Shown here piece by piece: positions 1 through 11,815 of a DNA stretch of 49,714 nucleotides. The position numbers were made by a program, and so were the translations under genes. Below the pieces are notes generated by a model. That model worked only from the letters and a program-made list of their open reading frames with translations. It ran no database searches and was not told the DNA's origin. The stretch spans positions 1 to 49,714 of the forward strand of contig FTLJ01000630.1 in the NCBI GenBank assembly GCA_900155495.1, written 5' to 3'. Source of the stretch: Porogramme epimiltina. Its lineage: Eukaryota > Basidiomycota > Agaricomycetes > Polyporales > Polyporaceae. Each line of letters begins with the position of its first letter. The first letter of the stretch is position 1.

Positions 1-555
1 GAGCACGCGGGGTACGCGCGCGCGCTCACGTGGCGCGACTGGGTCGGCGTCGGCCCGCTCGCGCGCGCGGTGCCGGGGCGCGTCGTGCCGCGCCTGCTCG
101 CGGCGGCGGTGCGCCCGCGCGTGCGCGACGCGGCGGCGGCGGAGCGCTTGCTGCGCACGACGTTCTTTGACGCGATGGGCGCGACGGAGCGGGCGGCGTT
201 CGCGGCGTGGCGCGAAAGGAACGGGGTGGGCGAGGGGGAGTTTGAGGGACGGATGGCAAAGGCGATGGCGAAGAGCGTGAGCCGGTCGTGGGAGGGCTTT
301 TTGGGCACCGCGGACGCGCTCCACGCGGACTGGGGGTTCAGGATCGGGGGGCTCGATGGGGAGCACGCGGCGAAGCGGGTGTACGTGGTCGTGGGGAAGG
401 AGGACACGAGCATGTTCAGGATGGGCACGTACCTGGCGACGAGCTACAAGAACGCGAAGCTGGTCGAGTACGAGGGCGGGCACCTGGCGGCGGCGTGGAG
501 CATGGATAGCATTTGGGAGGACGTCTTTGCGGAGCTGGAGGATGCTAGGGCTTGA
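1..555 (+). CDS. Alpha/beta hydrolase family protein, C-terminal part (5' truncated)
   Basis: The frame is open from base 1 to the stop at 553-555, so the gene enters from the left edge and only its last 184 residues are present. The C-terminal third has the layout of the final strands and helices of an alpha/beta hydrolase fold: a beta strand YVVVGKEDT containing a likely acidic catalytic residue, then a strand ending in EYEGGHLAA, whose His is the usual third member of the triad. The nucleophile elbow (GxSxG) would lie off the window. Codon use is extremely GC-rich (runs of GCG/CGC), like the other housekeeping genes here. The substrate cannot be inferred. No intron is needed in the visible part. 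Confidence 0.7.
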   Translation, partial: EHAGYARALTWRDWVGVGPLARAVPGRVVPRLLAAAVRPRVRDAAAAERLLRTTFFDAMGATERAAFAAWRERNGVGEGEFEGRMAKAMAKSVSRSWEGFLGTADALHADWGFRIGGLDGEHAAKRVYVVVGKEDTSMFRMGTYLATSYKNAKLVEYEGGHLAAAWSMDSIWEDVFAELEDARA

Positions 556-2083
556 GATATACCACTCCCGCTTATTTATGGACGGATTTTAGACAGTCCT
601 GAGTCCCATTTGATTTGTTGGGCGTTGAGGAGGACCTCAGACGAATTTATGATGACGCGACCAAATTGGCAGCGGGCTATCGGAGGATATATCCGGAGAA
701 TGGGCACAGGGGACGTCCGTGCATGTATTCTTCGATGACATGTTAGAGTCGTTGTAATATTGTTTCTCGCCGAAACATGGGTTCGGTGTCTGCTGACCAT
801 CTTGAACGTAATGCGAAACGAAGGAGTCAATGGAGCTCTATATTTTCTCATGAAAGCCGTTACATATGTATCACACGTTGTATGAAAGTCATCGACATGA
901 CGGTGAGCTGAGAACACAGAGTCGCGGGCCTTCTGAAGGTGCTGTTGGTTAAGAACTGGCCATCGGAACGAATGTCGAAGTAATCGTTGATCAACGACAA
1001 ACGTAACTAAGGTCGTGCGAGGGGGTCTTCTAAACTTCTCGCTAGCAACATTGAATGAGTTAATGCGCCTTTGCTCACTTCCGGAACCGGGCCAGGGCCA
1101 AGCCGGTGTGACACCCCTCCTCGAGAGAAGGCGGGGGTGGACCGGCGGGAACAATCTTCCGAAGGGAGTCGCCACCGCTAAATTTCAATCAAGACGAAGG
1201 CCGGAACGTGGCGGCGCGTGTGGCGGCGTGGACGCCCTGGATGCGGGGTCGTGCGGGGAGGCGTGGAGGCCGAGGCGAGGAGGGGCGGGGGGAGATCACG
1301 CATGGTCAGCGCCGCGAGGGGATTCGCCAGATGTGTTGAGCAGGTGCCCGACGCGCTAGAGGCCGCTGGGCCTCCTGAACAAATCAAAACGGCCCTCGGC
1401 TTTCCAGTTCTAGAACGTGGAAGAGACACCCGGCGGCGGGTCGGTGCGCCATCGACGCTGCCTGGACGCGATAGCGGGGGTCAGTTGACGACGAATACCG
1501 CTGGGCGGCGCTGGGTGGCGACGCGAATGGGGAGGGTGCGGGGCTCCGTACGAGACGAGGTGCCGTGTATGACGCGTCGAGATGGAGGACTGTGCTCCGT
1601 TTATGATGTTCGGGAGTGGGACGGCACTGCGCGGGTTGATTAACGTCGATTCTGGGGTTCGGCGCGCTGTCGCGACGTGGCGAGGGGCGACAAACGGTGA
1701 CATAAGATGTTTGAATGGGACCCTGGCGGGCGCTGCACTCGGCCACGCAGGACGGACGGCGTCCGCTGGTGGACGGGTCGCGGGGGGGTTCGGGGGGCAG
1801 GGCCGGAGTCCGAGACGACATTGAGTGGCTCGTGGCGGGGGCGGAAAGAATATGCCAGCGGGCATTCCGTGTCGCAGAGGGTTGGGCGGGGGCGGGCGGC
1901 GGAGGCCTCGCTGGGCCGATAAGAGAGCGATCAGGTGGTGCCCGGCGGGGAGGGAGGCGGAAAGAGGATGGGGGTGCGTGCGCGGCGTGGCTGTGGACGG
2001 GCGATGCCGGACACGGCGCCTCTCGTCTGGGGAACGCGGGGAAAATATCACAAGCCTTGGGCGGCGGTGGGGTATGCCACACC
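556..2083. other. Intergenic region, no recognisable gene
   Basis: This 1.5-kb stretch separates the hydrolase stop from the bHLH start. Bases about 560-1100 are visibly richer in A+T than the flanks; from about 1200 to 2080 the plus strand is G-rich and purine-rich. Several long open frames exist on both strands, but none has recognisable composition or domain, and those in the G-rich part are arginine/glycine/proline-rich translations typical of non-coding GC-rich DNA. It most likely holds the hydrolase 3' UTR and a long promoter/5' UTR for the bHLH gene. Confidence 0.5.
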
Positions 2084-3644
2084 ATGGCTCTCCTCACCCC
2101 CTCCGAGTCGGGCTACATCACCTCCTTCCTCTCCGCCGTCGACCTCGACTCTTCAATCAACCCAGATGGCTCCGTCGACCAGGCTCTCGCAGATCGCGTA
2201 CCACACCTCCAGGGCAGAGAGGCCCTCTCCAAAGCCACCAAGGACCTGATGTCCCTCGACGTCCCGCCCTCGTCTCACCGACCACCAGCACCTCGCTCGG
2301 CCCACCCCCAACACCCCACGTCCAACGGCCCCAGCTACTGGCCCAGCTTCTCCGGCCCAGAGCCAGGACCATCCTTATCGTCCGCGTCGTCCATCCACAA
2401 GTACGGCTCCACCAGCGTCCGCTCCTCTTCCCCCGCCAACTACCTCGCCCACGGCCTCAGCGGCGACACCCTCCGCCCCGTGCAGCACCACTCCGACCAC
2501 CACCTCCACAGCTCCACCACAGACTCGCTCTTCGCCGCGCCGCCCCACCTCCAGATCGCGCCCCTCCGCGGGCTCGGCCCGTCCGCGTCCGCCGGCGGCG
2601 GCAGCGGCGGTTTCGTCCTCCCCCCTATCTCGACTGCGGGCCTCCAGGCGGTGCCCCCGGACCACCCCTCTGCCACGTCGCTGCACTCGCCCGCGTCGCT
2701 CCCCTCCGCGTCCTCGTCCGCGAAGCGGCCGCTCCCGCCGTCCAGCCAGCCCGCGACGGACCCGAGCCTCTCGAAGCGCCCCCGCCCGTCGCCGTCGGGC
2801 AGCCCGTTCCCGGGCGCGCCCAGCGGGGACGTCTCTGGGGCTGGAGTGACCGCGGGCGCGTCCCGCTCGAGCAGCAGGCCGCGCCGGACCCCCGCCCCGG
2901 GCAAGGGCGTCCCGGCCCCCACCGCTGCGGTCCAGGCCGCCCCTCCGCCCCCTCCGGCGGCCCCCGCGTCTGCCGCCAGCAGCTCTGCGGCGGGGAACAA
3001 CAAGGGCGCGCTGCTCTCGCCCTCGCAGAAGCGCGCGAACCACATCCAGTCCGAGCAGAAGCGGCGCGCGAACATCCGGCGCGGGTACGAGGCGCTGTGC
3101 GAGGTCGTGCCTGCGCTGCGCGAGGCGATCCGCGCCGAGGAGGAGCGGGAGCGCCAGAAGGAGCTCGAGGACGCCGCTGCTGAGGAGGCGGCGGGTGGGA
3201 GCGGGAAGGGCAAGGCGTGGGGCGTGGGGGGCGCGGGGGAGAAGGGGAAGAAGAAGAAGGGAAAGGCGGAGAGCGAGAAGCAGGATGGGCGGGCGGGGCC
3301 GCGGAGCGAGAACGTCGTGCTACAGAAGAGTGAGTTGTCTTTTTCCGTCGCTGGTCCTTCGCTTTGCCTTGCATCTGCTCTCAGAGGCTCCTACCCATGT
3401 GCTCTGGATGCGTTGCTTACCTTTCTCTGTCCCAGCCATCGACTACATCACAGACCTCATCGCCCAGCGGACCGCACTTCAACAGCGACTCGAACTGGCG
3501 CGTGGAGTTCTGCCTCTCGGCCACCCGGCAACGGCCATAGAGCCGCGCCATCTCGACGGGTCCGGAATCCCGCTGTGGGAGCGGGAATGGAATGGGGGCA
3601 TGGACCTAGATATTGGGGGAGAGGGCAGCGATGACGACAGCTGA
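2084..3644 (+). CDS. bHLH transcription factor with unusually long loop
   Basis: Two exons, 2084-3329 and 3436-3644, joined over a 106-nt intron (GTGAGT...CCCAG), give 484 residues. The ATG at 2084 sits in a good context (CCACACCATGG); the frame is open further upstream but without fungal-looking protein. Residues 1-300 are low-complexity Ser/Pro/Ala/Gly with His-rich patches. A bHLH begins near 316: the basic region reads NHIQSEQKRR, with H320, E324 and R328 in the H-E-R arrangement known to read CACGTG-type E-boxes, followed by helix 1 (about 329-345). Helix 2 starts near 409, spans the splice junction (VVLQK|TIDYITDLI) and runs into a leucine-containing extension, so it may dimerise like MAX/MLX-type factors. 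The loop between helices is about 60 residues and Lys/Glu/Gly-rich. The biological target is unknown. Confidence 0.85.
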
Positions 3645-4088
3645 TCGTCGCGGCCCGCTCGGTGCTACACACGCCCCTCTCTCCCTTTCTCTTTCCTTCT
3701 CAACGCTGGTCCGTACAGTCTTGCTTTAATCTCTGGTACAAGGTGGAAACGCGCGGGGTGTAGGATATTGTGCTGCCCTTGACACTTGGTGTTCGCGCTG
3801 ACCGCTGTTGTTGTGACACGGACCGCTGATGATTGCGATACCAAATACCACTGCCGACGAACGAACGACCGACGACGCTTACCTATGCTAATCGAACCCA
3901 CTATCGCCCCCCCTCACGGCGTCGTCCGCCCGTACTGTAGTGCTTTCCGGTGCTCGGGGGTGTAATTACGCGTAGGCTACTATACAGCATATACCAGAGT
4001 AAAAATACAACAGCGTGTCCAAAGCCAAAACGACGGGCGAGTTATAACGACAGCGGGACGCGAAGCGGTGGCCAACCGTTGGCTACGG
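3645..4088. other. Convergent 3' region between bHLH and RFC3 genes
   Basis: The bHLH gene (plus) and RFC3 (minus) run toward each other, so this 444-bp spacer should hold both 3' UTRs. Only short open frames without recognisable content are present. Confidence 0.5.
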
Positions 4089-5857
4089 TCAGTCGTCAAA
4101 GTCGGCCTCCATGTCGAAGCCGTAGAAGAAGTGCTACGGCGGGTTCCGGAGGTGGTGAGCTTTGGGGACGACGCGAAGAAAAGAAAAAGTGGGCGGACCT
4201 TATAGAGGCTCATGACCTTGACCACCCACGCCTCGAGGTGGAAGATCTTTTTGTTGCCGACGCGCATCCGCGCCTCGTACACCGCGGCCCAGTGCATGAC
4301 GTCCGCCTTGAGCGCCTCGTCGACCTGCTCGACGACGCGGTCCGCGATCGTCTGCCGCCCGAGCTCAGCACCCAAGGAAATAACGACAACGATAAAAAGA
4401 AAGAAAAAAAGAGGGGGCACGGCGCACCTTCATGACGACCGAGGGCGGGATGCAGTGGCTGAGGAGCTCGTAGAGCTTCGCGCGGACCTCCATCACGCGC
4501 GCGGGCGACTGCTCCTGCACGATCATGTCCGCGACGCGGTGGCAGTACGTCTCCCAATCCGGCTTCGCGATGCTGAGCGTGCTCGTGGACAGGTCCGGGC
4601 TGCGTGAGCGTTGTCTTCGTCAACAACGGCGCAGGGCGGGTATGGGCGGACGAAGGATCAGGGCTCACTTTTGCATCTTGAGGGCCTCGAGGACGAGGAT
4701 CGCCTTGCGCATGTTCCCGTTCGCGTCCGTCGCGATGAGCTTCACCGTGTCCTCGGGGATCGCGAAGCCCTCGCGCTTCCCGACGTGGTCGAGCACCTCT
4801 TGCATCTGCCCCCGGGGCTCAGCGTGCTAAGAACGAGAACGAAAAAAAGGGGGGAAAGACGCACCTCGTCCGGGTTCGGCGCGGCAACGCGCATGAGCAG
4901 GCAGCGCGAGCGGATGGGCGCGATGAGCTTGCTCGTGCTGTTCGCGCAGAGGATGAGGCGCATGTTCGACATGTACTTCTCCATCGTGCGTCGCAGCGCG
5001 GCCTGCGCGTCGCGCGAGAGCGAGTCTGCCTCGTGGATTACGACCACTAGTGCGTGCGTGCCGTACAGGTGGCCGGGTGGGGCGAGGACGGGGAGAGGTG
5101 GGCGGTGGGAGGACAACGTTCAGCGCGAGGGCGGATGGGGACGGAGGAGGGGGAAAGGCGCACCTTTGAACCGCTGCTTCGCGCTCAGGTCCACCTGCTG
5201 CGTCTGCGCGATCTCCTTCAGGATCTCCTGGATGACGACCCGGTCGTAGTTCCCGACCTCACTGCGGCAGACGGATCGTTAACACCCGCCCTCCCACGGG
5301 TGGACGGAAGGGGTGGGGGAAACGCACCTCGGCGTGATCTCGATGTGGAAATTACTCTGGACGATGTTCACGTCGAGCTTCCGCTTCGTCGGCGTGATGA
5401 ACACGCGCTGGTCGATCTTGAGCTGCAGCACCCCCCGCAACCACCATTCAGCCATTCCGCCCGTCAGACTGCCGCCACCACCGTACAGAGAGGCAGGCGC
5501 AGAGGCAGCAAGTGCGCACCTTCTCGACGCCCTTGCCGAACAGCTCGAGCAGCGTCCCCGCGATGCGCGTCTTCTTCCCCGCCCCCGAGGGCCCGTAGAA
5601 GAGCATGTGCGGGAAGTCGCCCGACGCGGCCTGTGTTGCGGAGTCCGTTCAGCATCCCTGCGTGTGCACCCATTGGGGGCTTAGAGTATGGAGATAGAGG
5701 AGACCGACCAAGGCTTTTAGCCGTGCAGACAGGCCATGGTGGTAGTGGAGCTCGTCTAGGGACCGAGGCCTGTACTGAGTACCGGAGATGTAGTATGAGC
5801 GGCCGGATTGGGATTGCGTCGGAGGCCCCACGTTACCTTGTCGACCCAGAGAGACAT
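4089..5857 (-). CDS. RFC3: Replication factor C subunit 3 (clamp loader small subunit; RFC5 in budding yeast)
   Basis: Ten exons on the minus strand: 5857-5837, 5774-5709, 5630-5520, 5422-5328, 5261-5164, 5046-4865, 4805-4669, 4599-4428, 4351-4199, 4133-4089. They join in frame to 359 residues, the usual size of this subunit. It is part of the pentameric RFC complex that loads PCNA onto primer-template junctions in the nucleus. The start MSLWVDK|YRP is typical. Visible motifs are the P-loop GPSGAGKK (42-49), Walker B-like HEADSL, the arginine-finger SRC motif in IRSRC, and the C-terminal collar helices ending [12 protein letters not shown]. Introns are short; two donors (GTCGGT at 5708, GTCCGC at 4198) are weak, but the protein junctions fit the family. 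It lies in the same direction as TPS1 upstream, with no sign of co-regulation. Confidence 0.95.
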
Positions 5858-6422
5858 TTCGTTGCTGTTATCCCAGGAAAGTAAACGTGTCGGTGCAATG
5901 CGAGGGCAAAGGACGCAGGTAGGGGGACCCGAATAGATCAAGTGGCCACGCAGGCGACGCGACTCGGAAGGACAATGGCGCGCGCTTCAGCCATATCGCG
6001 TCCGTCACGTTCTGTGACGTGTCGCGTCTGGTGTCACCCCTTCCCTTCCCCGGCGTTCCAAGCAATCCTTTCCGCGAACCTCGCCGGCCGCTGAGAGTCC
6101 GACAATCCCTCGAGCCGATCACCGCCGTGTCAAATCTACTAGTTGCATTGCCGGCGCGAAGCACAAATGGAATAAGTTCGTGGTACTACAACAAACGACA
6201 GCGATGCGTGCACTAATACAAAAACGGATACTAGGAACCGTGGACGACTGACTTGCTTTCTTCAACTAAACCCTGCGTGTGTGTGTGCGTGCGACAGCGG
6301 ACGACCGAGAAAAAAGACCCATCTATATACGTACATACCAGCAGCGCCTGTCCGCCCCGCCCCTACGCGGTGTCCCGCCATACCGGAACGCCGCGAGCCC
6401 CCCAAGCACCCACAGCTTGCGC
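5858..6422. other. Intergenic: RFC3 promoter and TPS1 3' region
   Basis: This 565-bp gap lies between the TPS1 stop and the RFC3 start, both on the minus strand. It contains a short TG/CG alternation near 6275-6292 and nothing gene-like. Confidence 0.5.
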
Positions 6423-8650
6423 TCACGCCGAGTTGTGCGGCGCGAGAGCGTTCTGCGGCGGGGAGACCGGGACCGTCCCGTTCTCGACCACGCTCCCTTT
6501 CGCGTCCTCCTTCCGGAGCTTCAGCTCCGCCGCGCCGTGCTTGAGGTCCTCGACGGTCGGCTTGGGCGGCGGGAGCGTGCCGTTCGCCTTCACGGGCGAG
6601 TCCGGCACCGACTCTGCCGGCGACTCCGCGACGGGCTTCACCGGCTGCGCGGGCAGCTCGATCCGCGTCATCTCGCGCACGAAGGACGTCCCCCAGAACG
6701 CCGCCGAGTACTTGTTCACGTACTATACGAGGGGTGGTGGCAGAAGAGCGAGTGAGCGGCGCGCGGTCAGCGTTCCTGTTTCTCCGCTCGGAAGAAAGGA
6801 GGAGGAAGATGGAAAGAGAGAAGGGTGCGAGGAGAAGGGGGAGGGAGAGGAGGAAGGGGAGGAGGAACGTACCTTGAACAGCTTCCGGTGGTTCTCGGCC
6901 CGCGTCTCCGCGTCCATAGTGACGGCCTCGAAGATCGCGTCTGCGACCTCCTGCGAGTCCCAGGGGTTGACGACGATACTCCCGTTCAGGCTCTGCGCCG
7001 CGCCCGCGAACTCGGAGAGGATCATGACACCCTGCCGCTGCTGCTGGCACGCGATGTACTCGTATGAGACCTGCGGCGGTGTCAGCATTCGTGTGGCGCT
7101 CTGGTCTAAATTAGCCCGAGGGGGAACATACCAGATTCATGCCGTCGCGCGTGCTCGTGACGAGGCAGATGTCGCTAACGGCGTACAACGCGCAGAGCTC
7201 GTCGAACGGCAGGCTCTTGTGCATGAAGTGGATCGGCATGAAGTCGACGGTGCCGAAGCGGCCGTTGATGCGGCCGACGAGCTCGTTGACCGTCGCGCGG
7301 AGGTTCTGGTACTCCTCGACGTCCTGGCGGGACGGCACCGCGAGCTGCGCGAGCACGATCTTGCCGATCCACTCGGGGTGCTGCGTGAGGAAGAGCTCGA
7401 GCGCGTGCAGCTTCTGCGGCACGCCCTTGATGTAGTCGAGGCGGTCGACGCCGACGATGACCTTGCAGCCCGCGAAGCGCTGCTCGAGCTGCGCGATGCG
7501 CTTCTGCACGCCGTCCTTGCGCAGGTTCTCCGTGAACGACGAGGGGTCGATCCCGATCGGGAACGTGCCGACGTGCGCGAGGCGGCCCTCGAACTCGACG
7601 CCGTTCGGCATCGTCGGGAGCCCGAGGATGCGCGTGCACGAGGAGAGGAAGTGCCGCGCGTAGTCGTACGTGTGGAAGCCGATGAGGTCCGAGTAGAGGA
7701 TGCCGAGCAGGATTTCGCGGCGGACCGGGAGAATCCTGCGGGGGTGTGAGCGCAGGTTCTACCGGGGAGGAGGACAGGCTAGAGAGGAGGCCACGTGAGA
7801 TAGCCATCCCCGCGGCGGCACGAGGCCTGCGCTGAGATGGGATTGCAAGAAGGATCGGGGGGCCGGAACGGAGAGCGACCCGCGCAGGGCAAATCACGGG
7901 GCGCGCTTAGAGGCTTCGGAGCGACGGAGAAGAGTCGAGAGCGCGTTTAAAGGTTGACAAACGTGGTGCTCACCTGTAGATCTCACTGGAAGGGAATGGG
8001 GTGTGCAAGAAAAACCCGATCTTGATGTCGGGGTATCTCGGAGATGAGACTTCCTCGCTGTCGACGCCGTCGAGGATGCGGTCGACCTCGCTTGCGGTGA
8101 GCTCGCCCACATTCTGCCGGCCGTCGTTAAGAGTGCGGAGGAGGAGAGGGAGGAGCATCAAGTGGTAGTCTTGGACCCAAACCATAGAGCCAGGCTTGAG
8201 TTGTGTCATGATAGCCTCGGCGAAGGCCATGTTAGCCTGGCGGTAGGCGAGCCAGTTCTCGTCCTCAAAGTTCATCTCGCCGGGGTGGTAGTGGAAGAGG
8301 GGCCAGAGGATGGAGTTGGAGAAGCCGTTGTAGTGGCGGTCGGCGACATCGTCGTCGAGGTAGACGGCCTGGCAGGAGTACTCCTCGCGGAGGCGGCGGT
8401 CGACGATGGGCCGCTCCTTGGGGGGAATGAAGAAACCGGGCCAGCCGATCCACGTGAAGGACATGGACTTTTTGCAGCCGGAGAGGGCAGAGACGAGGCC
8501 TCCGGAGGACATCTTGAAATGGTACTCGCCTGACGCATCCTTGTTTATGGTAATGGGAAGGCGGTTTGAGACGACGATGATGTGCCTCTGCTCGCCGTCG
8601 GCGGGGAGGGCGAGGTCTGGGGTGGAGGGCTCGAGGGCGACGGGCGACAT
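6423..8650 (-). CDS. TPS1: Trehalose-6-phosphate synthase (GT20 glycosyltransferase)
   Basis: Four exons, 8650-7974, 7735-7132, 7070-6873 and 6722-6423, join to 592 residues. The enzyme transfers glucose from UDP-glucose to glucose-6-phosphate, the first step of trehalose synthesis in the cytosol, which supports stress tolerance. Family landmarks are in order: SNRLP near the N terminus, the GGLVSAL loop, WIGWPG, the acceptor-site VWVQDYHLMLLP, HTPFPSSEIYR (split by intron 1), GVDRLDYIKG, and the nucleotide-sugar-site TSTRDGMNLVSYE (split by intron 2). After the GT20 core there is an approximately 80-residue Pro/Glu/Ala-rich C-terminal extension with no phosphatase domain, so this is a single-function synthase. 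The 238-nt first intron is long for this window. Confidence 0.96.
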
Positions 8651-10194
8651 GGTGCTACAGGTTCTCCGTGGTGAGTGTGGGGGGGAGAGCGCAGACGGAA
8701 TGTCGCTGCGGGGGGCGGGGCGGAAAGAGCGTGACGGGTAGTATTAGAAAGTGGCCTGGGGTTTGCTCTTAAGGAAGGCTCATCGATGATGCATGTGACA
8801 TCACCTCGTCCGCTTGTCCGCTCGACCTGTTTGGGGACGCCCAAGGGCGCCCATTGGGCTGGCACAAGGCTCGCGGGCGCACCCGACGATTCCCCGCGGC
8901 GCACTTGCCAAATTGGGGGATGCAAGCTGTGTCCTGGCTGAGGGTGGCCGTCGCGAGCCGCCGCGGGGGTTCTCTTACGTCTCTTCTTTCTCCGGCTCTC
9001 GACATATCGCCCCATCGCACGCCCTTCTGGCTGATCGTCGCTGTCTTTTGCCCTCCCTCGCCCTCTTTGGTCCCCCGCTCATCGCGGCAGCGGGCCGCCT
9101 CGGATCCCCGCCATCGAACGTGGGCCCCGCCCGCGCTCTGCAGCCCTCTCCCAGCCCGCCTCTTCGCTCTTATCGCCGCCCGACCTCCCTTCCTCATCGC
9201 GCCACCCCCGCTCCCATTCCCTTTAGCAAGTCCCCTTTCGGGCCCGCAGACCGGCTATCGTGCCTAGTTACACTCTCCGCCCTCCGTACGGATCCGACCT
9301 CGCTGTAGTTTCGCACAAACGGCGGCCCGTGGAATTTGTGCTCGATCTGCAGTCTGCATCCTCCGGGGTCCCTTCTTCCCACCACTGTTCTGAATAGACT
9401 CGACCTGGCCACCTGTCTCTTTAGCTCGTAAGATCCTCGTAATATTGTACCTATCCCATTGGCTTCGGTAGCGTATCTACCAGGCCTTGTGCATGTACGC
9501 ATGTACGTGATACTTTCGTGGACTTGCCGTCGAGCTCAATCGTCGTAGGTCTATATCCCCTTCGCGGTTGTGCTTCTTTTCGAAGGCATTTCACCACGAG
9601 TGTGGACAGCTTAGCAGTGTAGTAACGTACGGCATGCATTTTTAGCTTCGTGTGCTCGTAAGATATGACGTTGTAGTTGACGGGCGCGGTCGCCGCGACG
9701 GGGGTGGGACATTCTTCCACCGTCTAGACCGGAACTTTATGCAATTTTCTATGCGCGGTCTGCACGATCTTGTAGATGGCATTGTACAATCTACGTCTGG
9801 GGTTGCTTCTAATTACCTTCCGCTTCTAAGATGCGTTCCTGAGGGTTTCATGGAAGTGCGAGCCATAAGTACCATACTCAGCGACCCACGAGGCGAGTGG
9901 CGCGCTCCGCAACGGTACTGCAAATGCAATCTCCAGCGTATCCACCCCAATCTATAGCAACCATTACGGCCGCGAGTTTATGCCTCATGAGAGCGAACTT
10001 AAAGGGGCCTGTAGTCGTCAATTGCCCGACCTTTTGCGCCCCCTCCGACGCGGGCGCTTGGTCGCCTGGCGCCGAGAGGAAGCCATCCCACCTGTTTGCA
10101 ACCCCCATGGTGGACGCCGTCTGATATCTATCTGCCAGCGTCGTCGTCCCAGGCTGCGCCCGCACTCCCTCTTTCTCTTCTCATTCCCCCACCC
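8651..10194. promoter_or_regulatory. Divergent intergenic region between TPS1 and the BSD2-like gene
   Basis: The two genes are transcribed away from each other, so this 1.54-kb spacer must contain both promoters. The TPS1-proximal half is GC-rich and pyrimidine-rich on the plus strand (8990-9240); 9400-9980 is more A+T-rich. Small open frames here (for example 9451-9720 minus) have no recognisable content. I could not assign defined stress elements. Confidence 0.45.
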
Positions 10195-11815
10195 ATGCCC
10201 TCGCCATACGCGCCGCTCCCCAACCCCCGCTACGCCCCTGAGGAGGCGGAGCGCGAGCTCAACGACGCCTTCGAGTTCGACTCGGACGACGACGACGACG
10301 AGGGCCAAGACTCGTCCGAGCGCACGCCCCTCACCCGCTCCCACCTCCCCCCGCGCTCGGACTCGCACCACCACCCGCCGCTCGACGACGCCGCCTTCCC
10401 CTCCCCCCTCCCGACGCCCCAGACGGGCACCAGTGTCCCCGGCGGATACGACTTTGAGCGCGACTACGACTACGACTACCCCCCGCCCGGCTCGCCTCCC
10501 GGCCCTTCCGCGCTCGCGCTCCCCAACGACATCGGCAACTCCAACGGGCTCCTCCCGACGTCCCCCGTGCGCATCGTGCAGCCGCCACCACAGCGGTCGC
10601 TCTGGCGGCGCACGGTCGGCGCGCTCCTGCCCCAGCACTACGTCCGCGTGCCGGCCGAGGCGCCCGGGCACCGCGTCGTCGGCGGCGGGACGGAGAACGA
10701 CGGCGTGTTTGCGAACGTCGCGGCCAAGCCCTCGCGCCCGCTGACGATCACGGACGTCGACGGCAATGTGCACCTCGTCCCCGAAGAGGTCCAGAAGGAG
10801 ACTCCTCCGGTGCGTGTCCCCCCTGCCTTTACCCCGCCACGCCCGTCCATCATCACCAGGCTTGCGCGGCCCGCGGCACGAGCGCTGACGACCCCGCCCT
10901 CTCCCCTTGCCCCGCACCTCCCCCGTCCGCAGACGTACGCCGAGGCGCAGGCGGACGCCGTGCCGCCGTACTGGGAGACGACGGTGCACGCGCCCGCGGA
11001 GATGCTCGACCCGCACGCGTTCATGATCGTGGACGACCTCCCGTCGGGCTCGCTCTTCGCGTTCGTCATGACCGCCTTCGTCTCGTACTTTTTCCAGTTC
11101 GCCGGCTTCGTCCTCACGTACCTCCTCCACACCACGCACGCCGCCAAGTACGGCTCCCGCGCGGGCCTCGGCGCCACCCTCATCCAGTTCGGCCTCGTCC
11201 AGTACGGCGGCTCGTTCCGCAACGGGATGGGTAGCGGCAGTGGTGGCGGGGGGATGGGCGGGGATGACGCACCGGAGGCGGGCCCGACGTCGCTCGTGGA
11301 GGAGATCGCCGCGTGGAACAGCTCAAGAGCGATGCACGCGAACGGGACGATGATGGGGGGCCAGGGCCAGGGCTTCAACTCCTCGGACCCGGACGCGTAC
11401 ATCGACCTCGACATGCAGCTCGCGATCACCTCCCGCGACTGGATCGCTCTAATCCTCATGACGCTCGGTACGTCCTGATCCCCACTCCTCCGTATTTTCG
11501 CTGACTAATCCCGTACTTCTCGCCACCCTAGGCTGGTTCCTCCTGCTCTCGTCCTGCGTCGGCTTCTACCGCGTCAAGCGCTGGGAGGCGTCGATCCGCG
11601 CGGCGTCGATGCCCGAGACGCCGCTCACGCCCGAGCAGCGCGCGCGCGACGAGCAGGTGCGCCGCAACATCGAGCTCGCGTTCGGCTTTGGGGGCCTCGA
11701 CGAGGACGAGGACGAGGCGGTCACCCCTGCACCCGGCGGGGCGGACGAGAACGCGCGGCGGCGTGCCGAGGAGGAGCAAGTCGCGCGAGATCTCCAGCGT
11801 GCGGGGCTATTCTAG
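10195..11815 (+). CDS. BSD2/NDFIP-type membrane adaptor of NEDD4-family ubiquitin ligases
   Basis: Three exons, 10195-10809, 10933-11467 and 11532-11815, give 477 residues. The family (yeast Bsd2, animal NDFIP) consists of Golgi/endosome/vacuole-route membrane proteins whose PPxY motifs recruit Rsp5/NEDD4 ligase to cargo such as metal transporters. The N-terminal 200 residues are acidic, Ser/Pro-rich and disordered. Three hydrophobic segments follow the conserved LPSGSLFAFVMTAFVSYFFQ region: one there, one in the GLGATLIQFGLVQYGG region, and one at DWIALILMTLG|WFLLLSSCVGFY split by intron 2, then a charged cytosolic tail. Intron 1 (10810-10932, GTGCGT...CCGCAG) is 123 nt, in frame and stop-free, but removing it creates PPTYAEAQADAVPPYW, the conserved family block including PPTY. 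The ATG at 10195 was chosen because the frame upstream is not family-like. Confidence 0.9.

Noticed and set aside
576..1175. 199-codon open frame on the minus strand between the hydrolase and bHLH genes
   Set aside because: Less biased composition than the others, but no domain, no homology I recognise and no supporting splice partners; kept as unproven.
2375..3213. Long minus-strand open frames opposite the bHLH gene
   Set aside because: Antisense shadows of a GC-rich, Ser/Pro/Ala-coding exon.
3888..3906. GGTTCGATTAG on the minus strand as a tRNA T-arm
   Set aside because: It lacks the closing CC of the B-box and no acceptor stem or A-box could be paired around it.
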